This document shows, in pieces, positions 14,891 through 23,270 of a DNA stretch of 47,988 nucleotides. A program made the position numbers and the translations under genes. Source of the stretch: a virus; IMG/VR virus record IMGVR_UViG_3300028596_000021, positions 1 to 47,988 of that record; one strand, written 5' to 3'. Position 1 is the stretch's first letter. Each line of letters opens with the position of its first letter. Under the pieces are notes generated by a model. It saw only the letters and a program-made list of their open reading frames with translations, searched no databases and was not told the DNA's origin.

Positions 14891-15596
14891 CATCGTCACT
14901 AGGTTTACCGAATGGCTCGCTTCGATCGAGCGTGATGCGTACAACCGGGGCGAGGCCAATGCCGAAGAGCGGCTGTACAACGAGCGGGTGCGGAGCTACT
15001 GTAACCACCCCGAGGCGCAACAGCTGCTCCCCCGAGTGGAGTCGCTGGAAGTCCGGGCCGAACTCGCCACGGCACTGGGTGTGCCAGTGTCGATCACGTC
15101 CGAGGAGCCCGACCCCGGTCGTGACTGGTCTCGCGTCGAGGGCCACCTGTTCAAGCCTTCCGGCAAGTGGGGGTACCAGGTCTGGCTGGACTACACCGGA
15201 GAACGCCGCTTGGGCGTGTCCGGCGAAGGTCCGCATGGCTGGCACTTCGACGGCCACGAGATGGCTAAGCGCGCTCTGCACCGGGCTACCACCAACGGCA
15301 CGTCCGGGGTGACGATTTCAGCGCTCGGTTCGTACTGGCACCTGTTCGTGCCGCACCCGCCCCAGGGGTTCCCGCACTGGGTGCAACCGGACACACCTAC
15401 CATGGCCGAGCAGGAACAGGACGAGCAACTGCGTCAACCCGAACTCAATGAAGACGGGTTGCTCGCCACCCTGGAGACGCAAGCTGCCAAACTCGGCGAG
15501 ATCCGGGAGTTCGTCCGGATGTGGCAGAGCGCGGCCGAGAACAGCGACACCGGAGATCTGCGGATGGGCGACATCGCAGAGGTGCTCGACCGATGA
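14883..15596 (+). CDS. Hypothetical protein
   Basis: 237 residues. N-terminal helix rich in Glu and Arg (IERDAYNRGEANAEERLYNERV), a middle beta-rich part with many Trp, Tyr and His (about 75-170), and an acidic, helical C-terminus with two DxxEVLD-like ends. No family recognised. Overlaps the previous gene by 8 bases and the next by ATGA, so it belongs to the run of small coupled genes between the terminase subunits. Confidence 0.65.
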   Translation: MTDIVTRFTEWLASIERDAYNRGEANAEERLYNERVRSYCNHPEAQQLLPRVESLEVRAELATALGVPVSITSEEPDPGRDWSRVEGHLFKPSGKWGYQVWLDYTGERRLGVSGEGPHGWHFDGHEMAKRALHRATTNGTSGVTISALGSYWHLFVPHPPQGFPHWVQPDTPTMAEQEQDEQLRQPELNEDGLLATLETQAAKLGEIREFVRMWQSAAENSDTGDLRMGDIAEVLDR

Positions 15597-16057
15597 GCAT
15601 CGAAACCGAGGTCGCCCTGGCAGCCGGCTGGCCGATCGAGACCACTGAACCCGCCGCGATCGGGGACCACGTGGCGCGGCTGTACTCCCGGACCGCTGAG
15701 GACACTGACCCGGACCAGCACTTCGGCGCTTTGATCTGGTCTCTGACCGAGGACGAGCGTCCGGAGTGGTCCCTGGCGAAGGCGCGGGTCCCCGGTGCGG
15801 TCTGCTTCGCCGATCTGCTGACTCGTATCGCCCGGGAGTTCCAGGAGGTGTACCGGGACGCCGGATTCTATCCGGACCCACGCAATAACGACCCCCGGTT
15901 CCCCTTGGACGAACTCGCTACTCAGTACTACCCGCCCCGTCCCCGGCCGTGCGTCGGGGACCCCCGGATGGACCCCACGGTGCTGGTGGAGGGCTGTATG
16001 GCCCCGTGGGACACCCCGTCGTTCTTTTACGGAATCGAGGAGCCTGAAGATGGCTGA
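15593..16057 (+). CDS. Hypothetical protein
   Basis: 154 residues, acidic. Helical N-terminal half with DHVARLYSRTAEDTDPDQ and CFADLLTRIAREFQEVYRDAG, and a Pro-rich C-terminal half (DELATQYYPPRPRPCVGDPR). It starts in an ATGA overlap. No family recognised and no catalytic motif seen. Confidence 0.65.
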   Translation: MSIETEVALAAGWPIETTEPAAIGDHVARLYSRTAEDTDPDQHFGALIWSLTEDERPEWSLAKARVPGAVCFADLLTRIAREFQEVYRDAGFYPDPRNNDPRFPLDELATQYYPPRPRPCVGDPRMDPTVLVEGCMAPWDTPSFFYGIEEPEDG

Positions 16058-16616
16058 AATCGAACGAACCGACATGGACCACGGCCCAGACGAGCAGCTG
16101 CGGGTCCCGGACAGCACCGCCCGGGTGGTCGTCCGGGCCACCTGGCAAGGCCGAGTCCACCAGTGCGAAAAGTCGATCCTGCCCGAACGGGCGATGCACC
16201 ACGTTGTCGACAAGGCGGTGTGGGACGCCACGGTCGAGGTTCGGCGATCGTTGGTTAAGCAGCGGTACGGCGACGGCGCGTTGGCGGGTGCCGGACTGCG
16301 CGGGGCCGGGGTCCGCAACGAGTTCGAGGCGTTCAACGCGATCCGGTCCTACCTGTCCCAGCACCCCGGGTCCCGGTTCGAGTTGGTACCCCCACACAAC
16401 GGGTTCCACCAGTGGCGGGCCTACTTCAAGGGCACTTCCCGATGTGACTGCGAGGGGCCGTACGAGCCACAGGGTCTACCCGATCACCACCCCAACTGCA
16501 GTGTGGCTCCGTTCGGGATCGAGACGAACCCGCCGGTCGGAATCGGGTCGGCCGACTACGTTGCGATCGAAAACCTGCTGCGGTTCGTCGAGGGAAGGGA
16601 CACGATCGATGGCTGA
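16050..16616 (+). CDS. Hypothetical protein with Cys/His motif
   Basis: 188 residues. It contains RCDCEGPYEPQGLPDHHPNC (about residues 131-150), a Cys/His cluster that may bind metal, after a FHQWRAYFKG strand. The first half is helical and basic. GAGGAGCC lies ahead of the ATG, which overlaps the previous gene by 8 bases. Function unknown. Confidence 0.65.
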   Translation: MAEIERTDMDHGPDEQLRVPDSTARVVVRATWQGRVHQCEKSILPERAMHHVVDKAVWDATVEVRRSLVKQRYGDGALAGAGLRGAGVRNEFEAFNAIRSYLSQHPGSRFELVPPHNGFHQWRAYFKGTSRCDCEGPYEPQGLPDHHPNCSVAPFGIETNPPVGIGSADYVAIENLLRFVEGRDTIDG

Positions 16617-16791
16617 TGAGCCTGAGAACCAGATCGTCGAACACGCCACCAAGTCCAAAGGCGGCACGATGTTCGTTCGGCCGCAGGGCATCGAACAGTA
16701 CTACCCGCTGGCGGACTACATCAAGAACGAGGGCACGGTGTACCGCCGAACCGTCATCGTGGTTTCAGACTGGGAAGAGGTGGCCAAGTGA
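16609..16791 (+). CDS. Small hypothetical protein
   Basis: 60 residues with a beta-rich layout (TMFVRPQGIEQYY, TVYRRTVIVVSDW). GAGGGAAGG upstream supports ATG 16609. It overlaps its neighbours on both sides (8 bases, then GTGA). Function unknown. Confidence 0.6.
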   Translation: MADEPENQIVEHATKSKGGTMFVRPQGIEQYYPLADYIKNEGTVYRRTVIVVSDWEEVAK

Positions 16792-17042
16792 GCGACCGAG
16801 TTCGCGTGATCCGCGTTCTGGAGTACGACTACCCCGACCAAGCCACAGCCGAGGCCGACATGGCGCGGTGGGGTGTGCCCGCGAATGGGGTCCGGCGAGG
16901 CTGGGGGTACCCGGACAAGCTGCGAGGAGCAGCGGACCGCCGAGGAGTCGGCACCACGATCCGGTCCGCTACCACCTTCTCCGAGACCCTGCCCCACCAG
17001 GACGAGGAGACCGACGACCGGGAGGAAAAGACCAATGGCTAG
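16788..17042 (+). CDS. Small hypothetical protein
   Basis: 84 residues. RVIRVLEYDYPDQATAEADMARWGVP looks like a small alpha/beta unit, followed by a charged, probably disordered tail (DEETDDREEKTNG). GTG start in a GTGA overlap with GAAGAGGTGG upstream. Overlaps the next gene by 8 bases. Confidence 0.6.
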   Translation: MSDRVRVIRVLEYDYPDQATAEADMARWGVPANGVRRGWGYPDKLRGAADRRGVGTTIRSATTFSETLPHQDEETDDREEKTNG

Positions 17043-17289
17043 CAACCAAGGCAGGCGCCAGCACGAGCAAATCGGCGAGATCCAGCCGCAGCCGCCTAAG
17101 GCCTCGGTTCCTCGGCCAGCCGGGGGCGAGGTGTGCTGTCCGGTCGACGGGTACCCCGCGCGTCGGCTGGAGGGCACCCTGTTCAAGTTCAGCTACCGCC
17201 ACGCCGGTCGGGTCTGGGACTGTGGTTCGGACGCGATGGTCCTGACCACCCAGGAGATGCTGGACGCGATCCCGGGGGTGGCGTGGTGA
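17035..17289 (+). CDS. Small hypothetical protein
   Basis: 84 residues. A polar, Gln- and Pro-rich N-terminus precedes a compact part with CCPVDGYPARRLEG, FSYRHAGRVWDCG and a short helix. The three Cys could bind metal. GGGAGGAAAAG stands before ATG 17035. Ends in a GTGA overlap with the next gene. Function unknown. Confidence 0.6.
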   Translation: MASNQGRRQHEQIGEIQPQPPKASVPRPAGGEVCCPVDGYPARRLEGTLFKFSYRHAGRVWDCGSDAMVLTTQEMLDAIPGVAW

Positions 17290-17765
17290 CTGAGCCTGAC
17301 CGTGACCCGCTGATCGACAAGCTGATCGAGATGTTCGGCCCGGCCCGGGAGGCTCCGTCCGGTCCTACCGCGTGGTCGATCGGTCTGGATCCCCGGACCA
17401 ACCCGCTGATGGGCATTCCGATCGAGCAGGCCGCCGAAATGATCAACAAGCGCTACCTCGGGGAGGTCTCCCGCAAGATCGCCGAGATGGCGGTGGGCTC
17501 GGACTGGAATCCGGCCGACTGGACCATCGCTTGCCCACCTTACCTGTTCCACGGCTGGGAGGTGATAGACGGAGTCCGGGTCTGTCACACCAATCCGCTG
17601 GATTGGTCGGTGCTGTTTGTTCGTAGGCCGGATTGGTCTCTGCCCTGGCCCGGGGTCTCCTACTACGAGTCCGCCCAAGACCACGACGACATCATACAAA
17701 ACATCCGACGAGCCCGTGACCTCATTCGCGACAACCCCAACCCATACAACCCAAACGGAGCCTGA
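17286..17765 (+). CDS. Hypothetical protein
   Basis: 159 residues. Helical start (IDKLIEMFGPARE) and helix AAEMINKRYLGEVSRKIAEMA, then a Trp/Pro-rich middle (about 75-125) and an acidic-to-polar end with NPNPYNPNGA. GTG start in a GTGA overlap. No family recognised. Confidence 0.6.
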   Translation: MTEPDRDPLIDKLIEMFGPAREAPSGPTAWSIGLDPRTNPLMGIPIEQAAEMINKRYLGEVSRKIAEMAVGSDWNPADWTIACPPYLFHGWEVIDGVRVCHTNPLDWSVLFVRRPDWSLPWPGVSYYESAQDHDDIIQNIRRARDLIRDNPNPYNPNGA

Positions 17766-17767
17766 AC

Positions 17768-18622
17768 ATGGAACCCACTATGGCCTACGTCGACGTCCAG
17801 GTCTGGTACCGGGGCCAGTCCCACCGCAAGGTCCTGCGGGTCTCGGACGAGGTCGCTCAGACCTTCGTCCATTCTCTGCTCACCGAGGCGATCGACGCGG
17901 TCCGGACCTCGATGAACGCGGCTTACACCGAGAAGCTCAAGTCCCGCGACTTCCCCGACAATCTGCCCCCGTGGCTGATGAAGGAGATCGAGCTGGACGA
18001 GCAGGTGGGACCGGGGGACACCATCGCGGTCTCTCGCGGCCAGGACGGGGTATTCACAGCCCGGGTGATCCGCAACCAAGAAGCGAGCTTCCTGCCCAAC
18101 CGCGACAACGTCGACCCGAACGTGGACGTGGTGGACGAGCTGGACGCGCCGCTGTTGCCGGCTCGTCCGGGCGACCGCTGCCGAGCGGTGGTTCTCGTTG
18201 ACTGGGTCGACGGGGGAGTTGCACATTCCCGCCGCGTCTCGTGTGGCTGGAAGCTGGACGAGGTCGGGGACTGCCTCAACCGCGACAACCACGTTTCCGG
18301 GCGTGCCCACCGTTTGGATCGCGAGGGGATTCCGAACCCGGCCGCCTCTCGCTCGTTCCTGGAGAGCACCGCTGACCCCAGTGTTCTGTCGGACTTGCTG
18401 GGTCTGGCCGGAGTCACTGTTCACCCTCGCAAGGTCGTCACCTGGAAGCAGGAGTTGCGCGAACAGGCTCGCGACTGGGCCTCGGCCATCCACCTGTCCG
18501 CGTCCGATAACGACGTCGAGGTCCCGCCTCGTCCCGCCTTCCTGGACCAGTACGTCCCCGGTGATGGTTGGGAGGACCTCGGGGAATCGGATGCCGACGT
18601 CGAGGTGCCGGATTCCCAGTAG
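17768..18622 (+). CDS. Hypothetical protein
   Basis: 284 residues. Beta strands at the start (AYVDVQVWYRGQSHRKVLRV), a helical part to about 75, then a long soluble region with single Cys residues and a C-terminal helix WKQELREQARDWASAIHLSA followed by VPPRPAFL and an acidic tail. It is the last gene before the promoter of the large terminase. I do not recognise a family. Confidence 0.65.
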   Translation: MEPTMAYVDVQVWYRGQSHRKVLRVSDEVAQTFVHSLLTEAIDAVRTSMNAAYTEKLKSRDFPDNLPPWLMKEIELDEQVGPGDTIAVSRGQDGVFTARVIRNQEASFLPNRDNVDPNVDVVDELDAPLLPARPGDRCRAVVLVDWVDGGVAHSRRVSCGWKLDEVGDCLNRDNHVSGRAHRLDREGIPNPAASRSFLESTADPSVLSDLLGLAGVTVHPRKVVTWKQELREQARDWASAIHLSASDNDVEVPPRPAFLDQYVPGDGWEDLGESDADVEVPDSQ

Positions 18623-18634
18623 CTAGTTCGGGCT

Positions 18635-18652
18635 TTACCAGCAGGGTACAAT
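18635..18652 (+). promoter_or_regulatory. Dyad promoter-operator 5 (terminase)
   Basis: TTACC-agcag-GGTAC followed by AAT. The -10 is TACAAT (18647-18652), the best match to consensus in the set, but the right arm has one mismatch and the TG extension is missing. GTG 18660 begins 7 bases after it, so the terminase mRNA is probably leaderless. Confidence 0.65.
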
Positions 18653-18659
18653 GGGCCGG

Positions 18660-20246
18660 GTGGCACACAGCTTCCCGGTCCGCCCACCGTTCACCGGTTC
18701 CCACGGCGGTCCCAAACACCGCCCAGCTGCCCCCGACCCGTTCGCGATCGCCGCTCGTCGGTTCGTTCGGTCGGGGGCACAGCTGTACCTGCACGACCCG
18801 GTGGGATTCGCCAAAGATTGCATCGTCTGGCCCCCCGCTCGGGGCGAGGAGTCCAGCGGACTCACCACGTACCAACGTGAGATCCTCAACAAGCTAGTCA
18901 CTACTCGCCGCGTCGCTGTCCGAGGACCTCACGGGCTGGGCAAGACCACCACCAACGCCCTGGCCATTCTGTGGTTCGCGGTCACCCGCGAAGCCGCCCG
19001 GATCGACTGGAAGTGCGTCACTACCGCTGGTTCCTGGCACCAGCTGGAACACTACCTATGGCCCGAGGTGCACAAGTGGGCTGCTCGGATCGACTGGGGT
19101 AAGTTGGAACAGGATCCCTGGCGGCCAGACCGCGAACTGCTGTCTCTGAACATCAAGCTCCGGTACGGCTCCGCGTTCGCCGCCGCGTCCACCCGGGTCG
19201 AGCTGATCGAAGGCGCGCACGCCGACCACCTGCTGTTCGTGTTCGACGAGAGCAAGGCGATCAAACCGGATACGTTCGATGCGGCCGAGGGTGCGCTAAA
19301 CGGTCCAGGCGAGGCGTACGCCCTGGCACAATCCACTCCGGGGGAACCTCAGGGCCGGTTCTACGACATCCACCAACAAAAGCCGGGGTATCTGGACTGG
19401 TGGGCTCGACACGTCACGAAACACGAAGTCATAGCGGCAAACCGAATGGACCCGACATGGGCGGAAAACCGCAAACTGCAGTGGGGTTTTAGTTCGGCAG
19501 TTTATCAGAACCGCGTTGAAGGAGCCTTCTTCATAAACGACGAAGACGCCGTCGTTCCTATGTCTTGGGTTGAAGCTGCGAATGAACGCTGGGTGGAGTG
19601 GGATAAAGCTGGAAGACCCTCGAACGATGGTATCGACGTATTCGGTGTGGACGTCGCGAGGGGCGGAAATGACCTCACCGCAGTGGCCCATAGACTGGGT
19701 CCGGTGATCCAGGAAATAGTGACTTGGAACCTGGCCGACACCACCAAGGTCGGGGTCCGGTTGAAGCGTCGGATGCGCCGCCAAACAGACCTCGCGGTGA
19801 TCGACGTGATCGGTGTCGGGGCGGGTGTAGTCGACCTGATGAGGCGGTGGCGAAGGAACGTAGTAGCGTTCAACGCGGCCCGTCGTTCGTCCCGCCGAGA
19901 CCGCTCGGGCTTGTTCGGGTTCAAGAACCAGCGCGCGGCGATGTGGTGGATGATGCGCGAGGCGCTGGACCCTGCGTTCGACCCGGTACTGGCGATTCCG
20001 CCGGACGATGACCTCCTCGGGGAGTTGACCGCTCCGAAGTGGCGGGTCATCGGCGACAAGATCCAGGTCGAGAAGAAAGAGGACGTGAAGTCCCGAATTG
20101 GTCGCTCCACCGACCTGGCGGACGCGGCGTGCCACACCCTGCTGACCGATGCCGAGTTCAACCAACAGGAGTTGCCGGACACACCCACCGCATTCGGCTT
20201 CACTGACTCCCGGGACGAGGACGGTGGGGTCTTCCAATGGTCCTGA
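18660..20246 (+). CDS. Terminase large subunit
   Basis: 528 residues from GTG 18660. The ATPase has Walker A GPHGLGKTT (about 89-97) and Walker B LLFVFDES (about 194-201). The nuclease domain has FGVDVARGGND, LAVIDVIGVGAGVVD and STDLADAACH, the three acidic clusters of the RNase H-like fold. It pumps DNA into proheads and cuts it. I prefer GTG 18660 over ATG 18651 because that ATG overlaps the promoter's -10 and the GTG sits exactly where the transcript should begin. It is separated from the small subunit by about 4.7 kb. Confidence 0.92.
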   Translation: MAHSFPVRPPFTGSHGGPKHRPAAPDPFAIAARRFVRSGAQLYLHDPVGFAKDCIVWPPARGEESSGLTTYQREILNKLVTTRRVAVRGPHGLGKTTTNALAILWFAVTREAARIDWKCVTTAGSWHQLEHYLWPEVHKWAARIDWGKLEQDPWRPDRELLSLNIKLRYGSAFAAASTRVELIEGAHADHLLFVFDESKAIKPDTFDAAEGALNGPGEAYALAQSTPGEPQGRFYDIHQQKPGYLDWWARHVTKHEVIAANRMDPTWAENRKLQWGFSSAVYQNRVEGAFFINDEDAVVPMSWVEAANERWVEWDKAGRPSNDGIDVFGVDVARGGNDLTAVAHRLGPVIQEIVTWNLADTTKVGVRLKRRMRRQTDLAVIDVIGVGAGVVDLMRRWRRNVVAFNAARRSSRRDRSGLFGFKNQRAAMWWMMREALDPAFDPVLAIPPDDDLLGELTAPKWRVIGDKIQVEKKEDVKSRIGRSTDLADAACHTLLTDAEFNQQELPDTPTAFGFTDSRDEDGGVFQWS

Positions 20247-20292
20247 CAAACCAAATATTGTCACTCCCTGTCACAGGAGGGGGAGAGGACGA

Positions 20293-20346
20293 CCCATTAG
20301 TACTTCCTGTCCGGGACCCGGGGTGGGGATAGGATAGTCTAAGAGG
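20293..20346. repeat. 53-54 bp dispersed element, copy 3
   Basis: The reverse complement aligns end to end with copy 1 (CCTCTTAGACT to AAGTACTAATGGG). The copy is flanked on both sides by the direct repeat ATGGGTCGTCCTCT, seen on the minus strand, whose inner bases overlap the element ends. It lies in the 187-base gap after the large terminase with no HNH gene beside it, so it may represent an empty site. The rest of this gap (20347-20433) is the leader of the next gene. Confidence 0.65.
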
Positions 20347-20433
20347 ACGACCCATCCCCCTGTACACGGAGAGTAGTTACTAGCCGGTAATCGGGAAACA
20401 GTTCGCGCGAGGCAAAGAAGGGAAACGGGAGAG

Positions 20434-20700
20434 ATGTCCGAGTGGACACGAAACGAGAACGATCCGACCACGGGGGAAGCGGTCCGGTGGCACCCGTCCG
20501 ACCTGGACCGGTGCGAACATGGCCGGCATTCGATCGACTCGTGCTTCGACTGTCCGGGTGGTCAGAGCGCGGGGAACGTCTTCCTGTTGGCTCACACGCG
20601 GACTGTCCGGGTCGCGGCCGACGGTCGTGAGGAAGTTCGAATCGGTACGATGGTTCACGGAGAACCGATCTGGGTCAAGCCGAGTAGGGAGCCACGATAA
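20434..20700 (+). CDS. Small zinc-like hypothetical protein
   Basis: 88 residues. A CEHGRHSIDSCFDC motif (about residues 27-40) may bind zinc; the rest is a short beta-rich domain (TVRVAADGREEVRIG). ACGGGAGAG precedes the ATG. The stop overlaps the next start as TAATG. Actinophages often carry such a short protein near the terminase. Function unknown. Confidence 0.65.
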   Translation: MSEWTRNENDPTTGEAVRWHPSDLDRCEHGRHSIDSCFDCPGGQSAGNVFLLAHTRTVRVAADGREEVRIGTMVHGEPIWVKPSREPR

Positions 20701-21008
20701 TGGGAACTGGACACACCGAGTCGCGTCCGGAGCCGTTGCGGGGATGTCGCAAACTGAACGACGAGGAGAAGGCGCTGCTGGACCGGATCAAGCTGGCTGA
20801 GGAGGAGATCGCCGGTCTGTGGGCCGAGGTGCACTACCGGCACAGCACGACCATCAACGCGGCGACCTGCGCGGGCAGTGCGCGTGACCTGTTTCGGCAG
20901 GCATTCATGGAGCTAGTTCGGACCGTGGCTAAGCCGCGTGATCCGTACGGCGAAGCGGTGGAACGGTTGATGGAACAGACGAGGCGCGAGGAGCAGAACC
21001 GTGGCTGA
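20700..21008 (+). CDS. Acb2/Tad1-hairpin-like protein (anti-CBASS candidate)
   Basis: 102 residues, two long helices. The pattern follows Acb2 proteins: an opening RKLNDEEKALLDRIKLAEE helix (Acb2: a YR-L-EEE-L-N-IK type start), a variable turn, then ARDLFRQAFMELVRTVAKP, matching the Acb2 ending with Q-F-M-L-R-VA-P. Acb2 proteins of similar length assemble into small oligomers and soak up the cyclic nucleotides that switch on CBASS defence. This gene lies between terminase and portal, coupled by TAATG at its start, and overlapping the portal by 8 bases. The match is by eye; a structural helper of the portal is the main alternative. Confidence 0.55.
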   Translation: MGTGHTESRPEPLRGCRKLNDEEKALLDRIKLAEEEIAGLWAEVHYRHSTTINAATCAGSARDLFRQAFMELVRTVAKPRDPYGEAVERLMEQTRREEQNRG

Positions 21009-22527
21009 CGAACTCGCGAAGTACGCACCAAACGAGCTGGACCGCGCTACCGCCGAGCGGATGATCGACGAAGAGCGCGGCACGCTGTTCAACTGGCTGG
21101 AGTTCCCGACCTTTCTCGAACTGGAGAAGGGCCGTGTCTCGGAGTACCCGGACCGCGCCTGGATCAACGAGATCATCGAGATGCTCAAGACCGACGGCCA
21201 GGCGCAAGGGGTCGAGCAGGCCCTGACTATGTCGATCCGGCAGGCCAACACCACGATCGAGAAGCCGGAGCGGGACAAGTCCGGCCGAATCACCTCGTAC
21301 GTCGAGGACGTGCTGCTCAAGCCGGCCACCGACGGCGGGATGACCACACCGTTCGATTTGGTGGTCGGCCAGATGACGTTCGCGGCGGCGGTGGCCCGGA
21401 CCTTCCACGAGCTGGTGTGGTGCCGCAGGCCGGACGGCAAGATCGGATTGTGCAAGATAGCGTGGCGGCCCCCGGGCAGCTGCGAGATCCAGCGAGACCG
21501 GGACCACGGCGACCTGGACGGGTTCAAGCAGTACGTCGACTGGGACGCGAAGCGCCGGGTTCCGGCGGTGGACTGGCGCGGCTACACAGACATCCCCTCC
21601 CAGCGTGCGGTCATCCACCTGAACAACCAGCACCGCGATCCGGTGTACGGGTGGTCGGACCTGTCGGTCACCCACTGGGCCTTCCAGCTCAAACGAAAGA
21701 TCATGCTGCTGTGGGTGGCGTTCCTGGACGGGGTGTCGCTCCCGCGCGTACTCGCGTACGGCAACGGTGCGGCCGAGGCCACCAAGAACGCCAAGGCGAT
21801 CGCCGGACTGAAGTCGTCCGGGGTCGCGGCGGTGGACCGGACCGGAACTGACCCCAACGGCAAGATGTTCGATCAGCTGGACATGTCCGGCCAGGGGGCC
21901 GACCAGTTCCTGTCCGCGATGCGGTACCTGGACGGGATGATGAGCCAAAGCGTGCTGGGTGGCTGGATGGACTTGGCGGGAGCGGCTTCCCAGTCCGGAG
22001 CCGGTTCCTACGCGCTATCGGCCGACCAGTCGGGACTGTTTCTGCAGAGCCGGCACGCGGCGGCCCGGGAGATCGCGGCCACGATCAACTACCAGATCAT
22101 TCGGCCACTGGTCCGGGTGAACTTCGGGCCGAAAGCTCCGGTCCCGCTGTTGAAGTTCGAGAAGATCGGTTCGGACCAGGTGTCGAAGGCGATGGAGCTG
22201 CTGGCGTCGCTGGGTTCGGCCCAGAACATTCAGGTGCCGGACGGATTCATCGACCTACTGATCGAGCGGGTGGCCGCGTACCTGGATTTGCCGGACGACC
22301 GGGTCCGCAAGATGATCGCGGAGAACGCGAAGCGTGTCCGGGAGCAGGCGCTGCTGGCTGGCCAGCCCCTACCAGCCCCCGGGACGGCCGAGGGTAACCT
22401 GCAAGACGCCGTAGCGGGGGCACTGTCCTCTGTGGCCCCTCAGGTCACGGGAGGGCCAGCGGGGGGCCAGGACGGGGCATCCGGACAGCCACAGGGTGCG
22501 CCAGCGGCCACAGGAGCGCCGTCATAA
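21001..22527 (+). CDS. Portal protein (DUF935/Mu gp29-like)
   Basis: 508 residues. The domain from about residue 60 to 420 follows the portal layout of Mu gp29-like proteins: helical start, VARTFHELVWCRRPDGK, then LNNQHRDPVYGWSDLSVTHWAFQLKRKIMLLWVAFLDG, and the stem-like helix near AAREIAATINYQIIRPLVRVNFG. The last 60 residues are Ala/Gly/Pro-rich and disordered. It forms the DNA entry ring at one vertex. GTG start at 21001 with GAGGAGC upstream. Unusually, the major capsid gene follows only after about 12 kb. Confidence 0.85.
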   Translation: MADELAKYAPNELDRATAERMIDEERGTLFNWLEFPTFLELEKGRVSEYPDRAWINEIIEMLKTDGQAQGVEQALTMSIRQANTTIEKPERDKSGRITSYVEDVLLKPATDGGMTTPFDLVVGQMTFAAAVARTFHELVWCRRPDGKIGLCKIAWRPPGSCEIQRDRDHGDLDGFKQYVDWDAKRRVPAVDWRGYTDIPSQRAVIHLNNQHRDPVYGWSDLSVTHWAFQLKRKIMLLWVAFLDGVSLPRVLAYGNGAAEATKNAKAIAGLKSSGVAAVDRTGTDPNGKMFDQLDMSGQGADQFLSAMRYLDGMMSQSVLGGWMDLAGAASQSGAGSYALSADQSGLFLQSRHAAAREIAATINYQIIRPLVRVNFGPKAPVPLLKFEKIGSDQVSKAMELLASLGSAQNIQVPDGFIDLLIERVAAYLDLPDDRVRKMIAENAKRVREQALLAGQPLPAPGTAEGNLQDAVAGALSSVAPQVTGGPAGGQDGASGQPQGAPAATGAPS

Positions 22528-22568
22528 TGCCCGGGTGGGCCTGGTGGCTACTGGGGTTCCGGCGATGA
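22527..22568 (+). CDS. 13-residue Trp-rich mini-ORF
   Basis: ATG CCC GGG TGG to TGA encodes MPGWAWWLLGFRR. It begins in a TAATG overlap with the portal stop and ends in an ATGA overlap with the following gene, so ribosomes could pass through it from portal to that gene. It may be only a coupling device or a tiny membrane peptide. Low certainty that it is a functional gene. Confidence 0.35.
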   Translation: MPGWAWWLLGFRR

Positions 22569-22852
22569 AACTCGACAAGAACGGAGTGATATTCAAGTCC
22601 GGCGAGGGCTGGTACTGGCCGTTCCCGAGGCTGCGGTATCGGCTGCGGACCGGACGCTGGTGTGACCACACCCGACCCGTGGACGGCGGCCAAACCTACG
22701 TGGCCCCCGGCGACGAGTGGACGATCAGCATCGAGACCGAACCGGCCTGGGAACTCGGGAACTCCGGACGAACCGACGGCTGGACCATGGTCGACCTTGG
22801 CCGTAGGCAAATGCGTCGCTGCTCGCTGTGTAAGTGGGTGGAGTGGCGGTGA
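22565..22852 (+). CDS. Small hypothetical protein
   Basis: 95 residues, beta-rich with many Trp and Arg (GEGWYWPFPRLRYRLRTGRWCDH) and a C-terminal RRCSLCKWVEWR knuckle; Cys33, His35, Cys87 and Cys90 could form a metal site. It is read by coupling from the mini-ORF and ends in a GTGA overlap with the next gene. Function unknown. Confidence 0.6.
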   Translation: MKLDKNGVIFKSGEGWYWPFPRLRYRLRTGRWCDHTRPVDGGQTYVAPGDEWTISIETEPAWELGNSGRTDGWTMVDLGRRQMRRCSLCKWVEWR

Positions 22853-23112
22853 ACACGACGTCCTTCGCCGGGTGGCTCAGTTTCACCCTGTTTTTCGGCG
22901 CGGCTATGCACGACGCGACCGACAGGCAGCGAGCTTTGCTGAACACCCGGATCACGCCACTGTTGAGCAAGATGCGGGACAATGACCCTGCGGTGTGGAA
23001 ACCGGCGGTCGGACAGGTCCTGGAGACGATCCAGATCGTGATGGGGCCGAACTGGGCACCCTCGGGTGACTGGAAGACCCAGATCGACCTGCTGTTGCAG
23101 CCGGACGAATAA
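22849..23112 (+). CDS. Small hypothetical protein
   Basis: 87 residues. A hydrophobic start (FAGWLSFTLFFGAAMH, about 6-21) could be a membrane segment or buried helix; a helical part follows (RQRALLNTRITPLLSKMRD). GTG start in a GTGA overlap with GGTGGAG upstream. Last gene before a double terminator. Function unknown. Confidence 0.6.
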   Translation: MNTTSFAGWLSFTLFFGAAMHDATDRQRALLNTRITPLLSKMRDNDPAVWKPAVGQVLETIQIVMGPNWAPSGDWKTQIDLLLQPDE

Positions 23113-23141
23113 CCGGACTGTTTCCCTTCCAAAAAGAACGT

Positions 23142-23187
23142 GGCCCCGCTGGAGACCTTCTGGCGGGGTCTCGTCGTGTTTGGTTTT
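23142..23187 (+). terminator. Terminator after the portal operon
   Basis: Stem CCCCGC (23144-23149) with GCGGGG (23163-23168), then a T-rich run (TTTGGTTTTT). It ends the terminase-portal transcript. Confidence 0.65.
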
Positions 23188-23212
23188 TCGCGTGCGCGTC
23201 CGAGTTAAAAGA

Positions 23213-23270
23213 CCCTCCGAGGCCCCCGATGTTCGTCGTCCGGCCCCGAGGAGGGCCACTGTTTCCCTTT
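23213..23270 (+). terminator. Second terminator-like hairpin
   Basis: CCCTCC (23213-23218) pairs with GGAGGG (23250-23255), supported by inner GGCC pairs, followed by TTTCCCTTTT. It stands directly behind the first terminator and may serve as a backup. Confidence 0.5.

Noticed and set aside
20369-20382. TTAC-tagccg-GTAA, resembling the dyad
   Set aside because: One base short of the usual spacing and without a plausible -10 behind, so not counted among the twelve sites.
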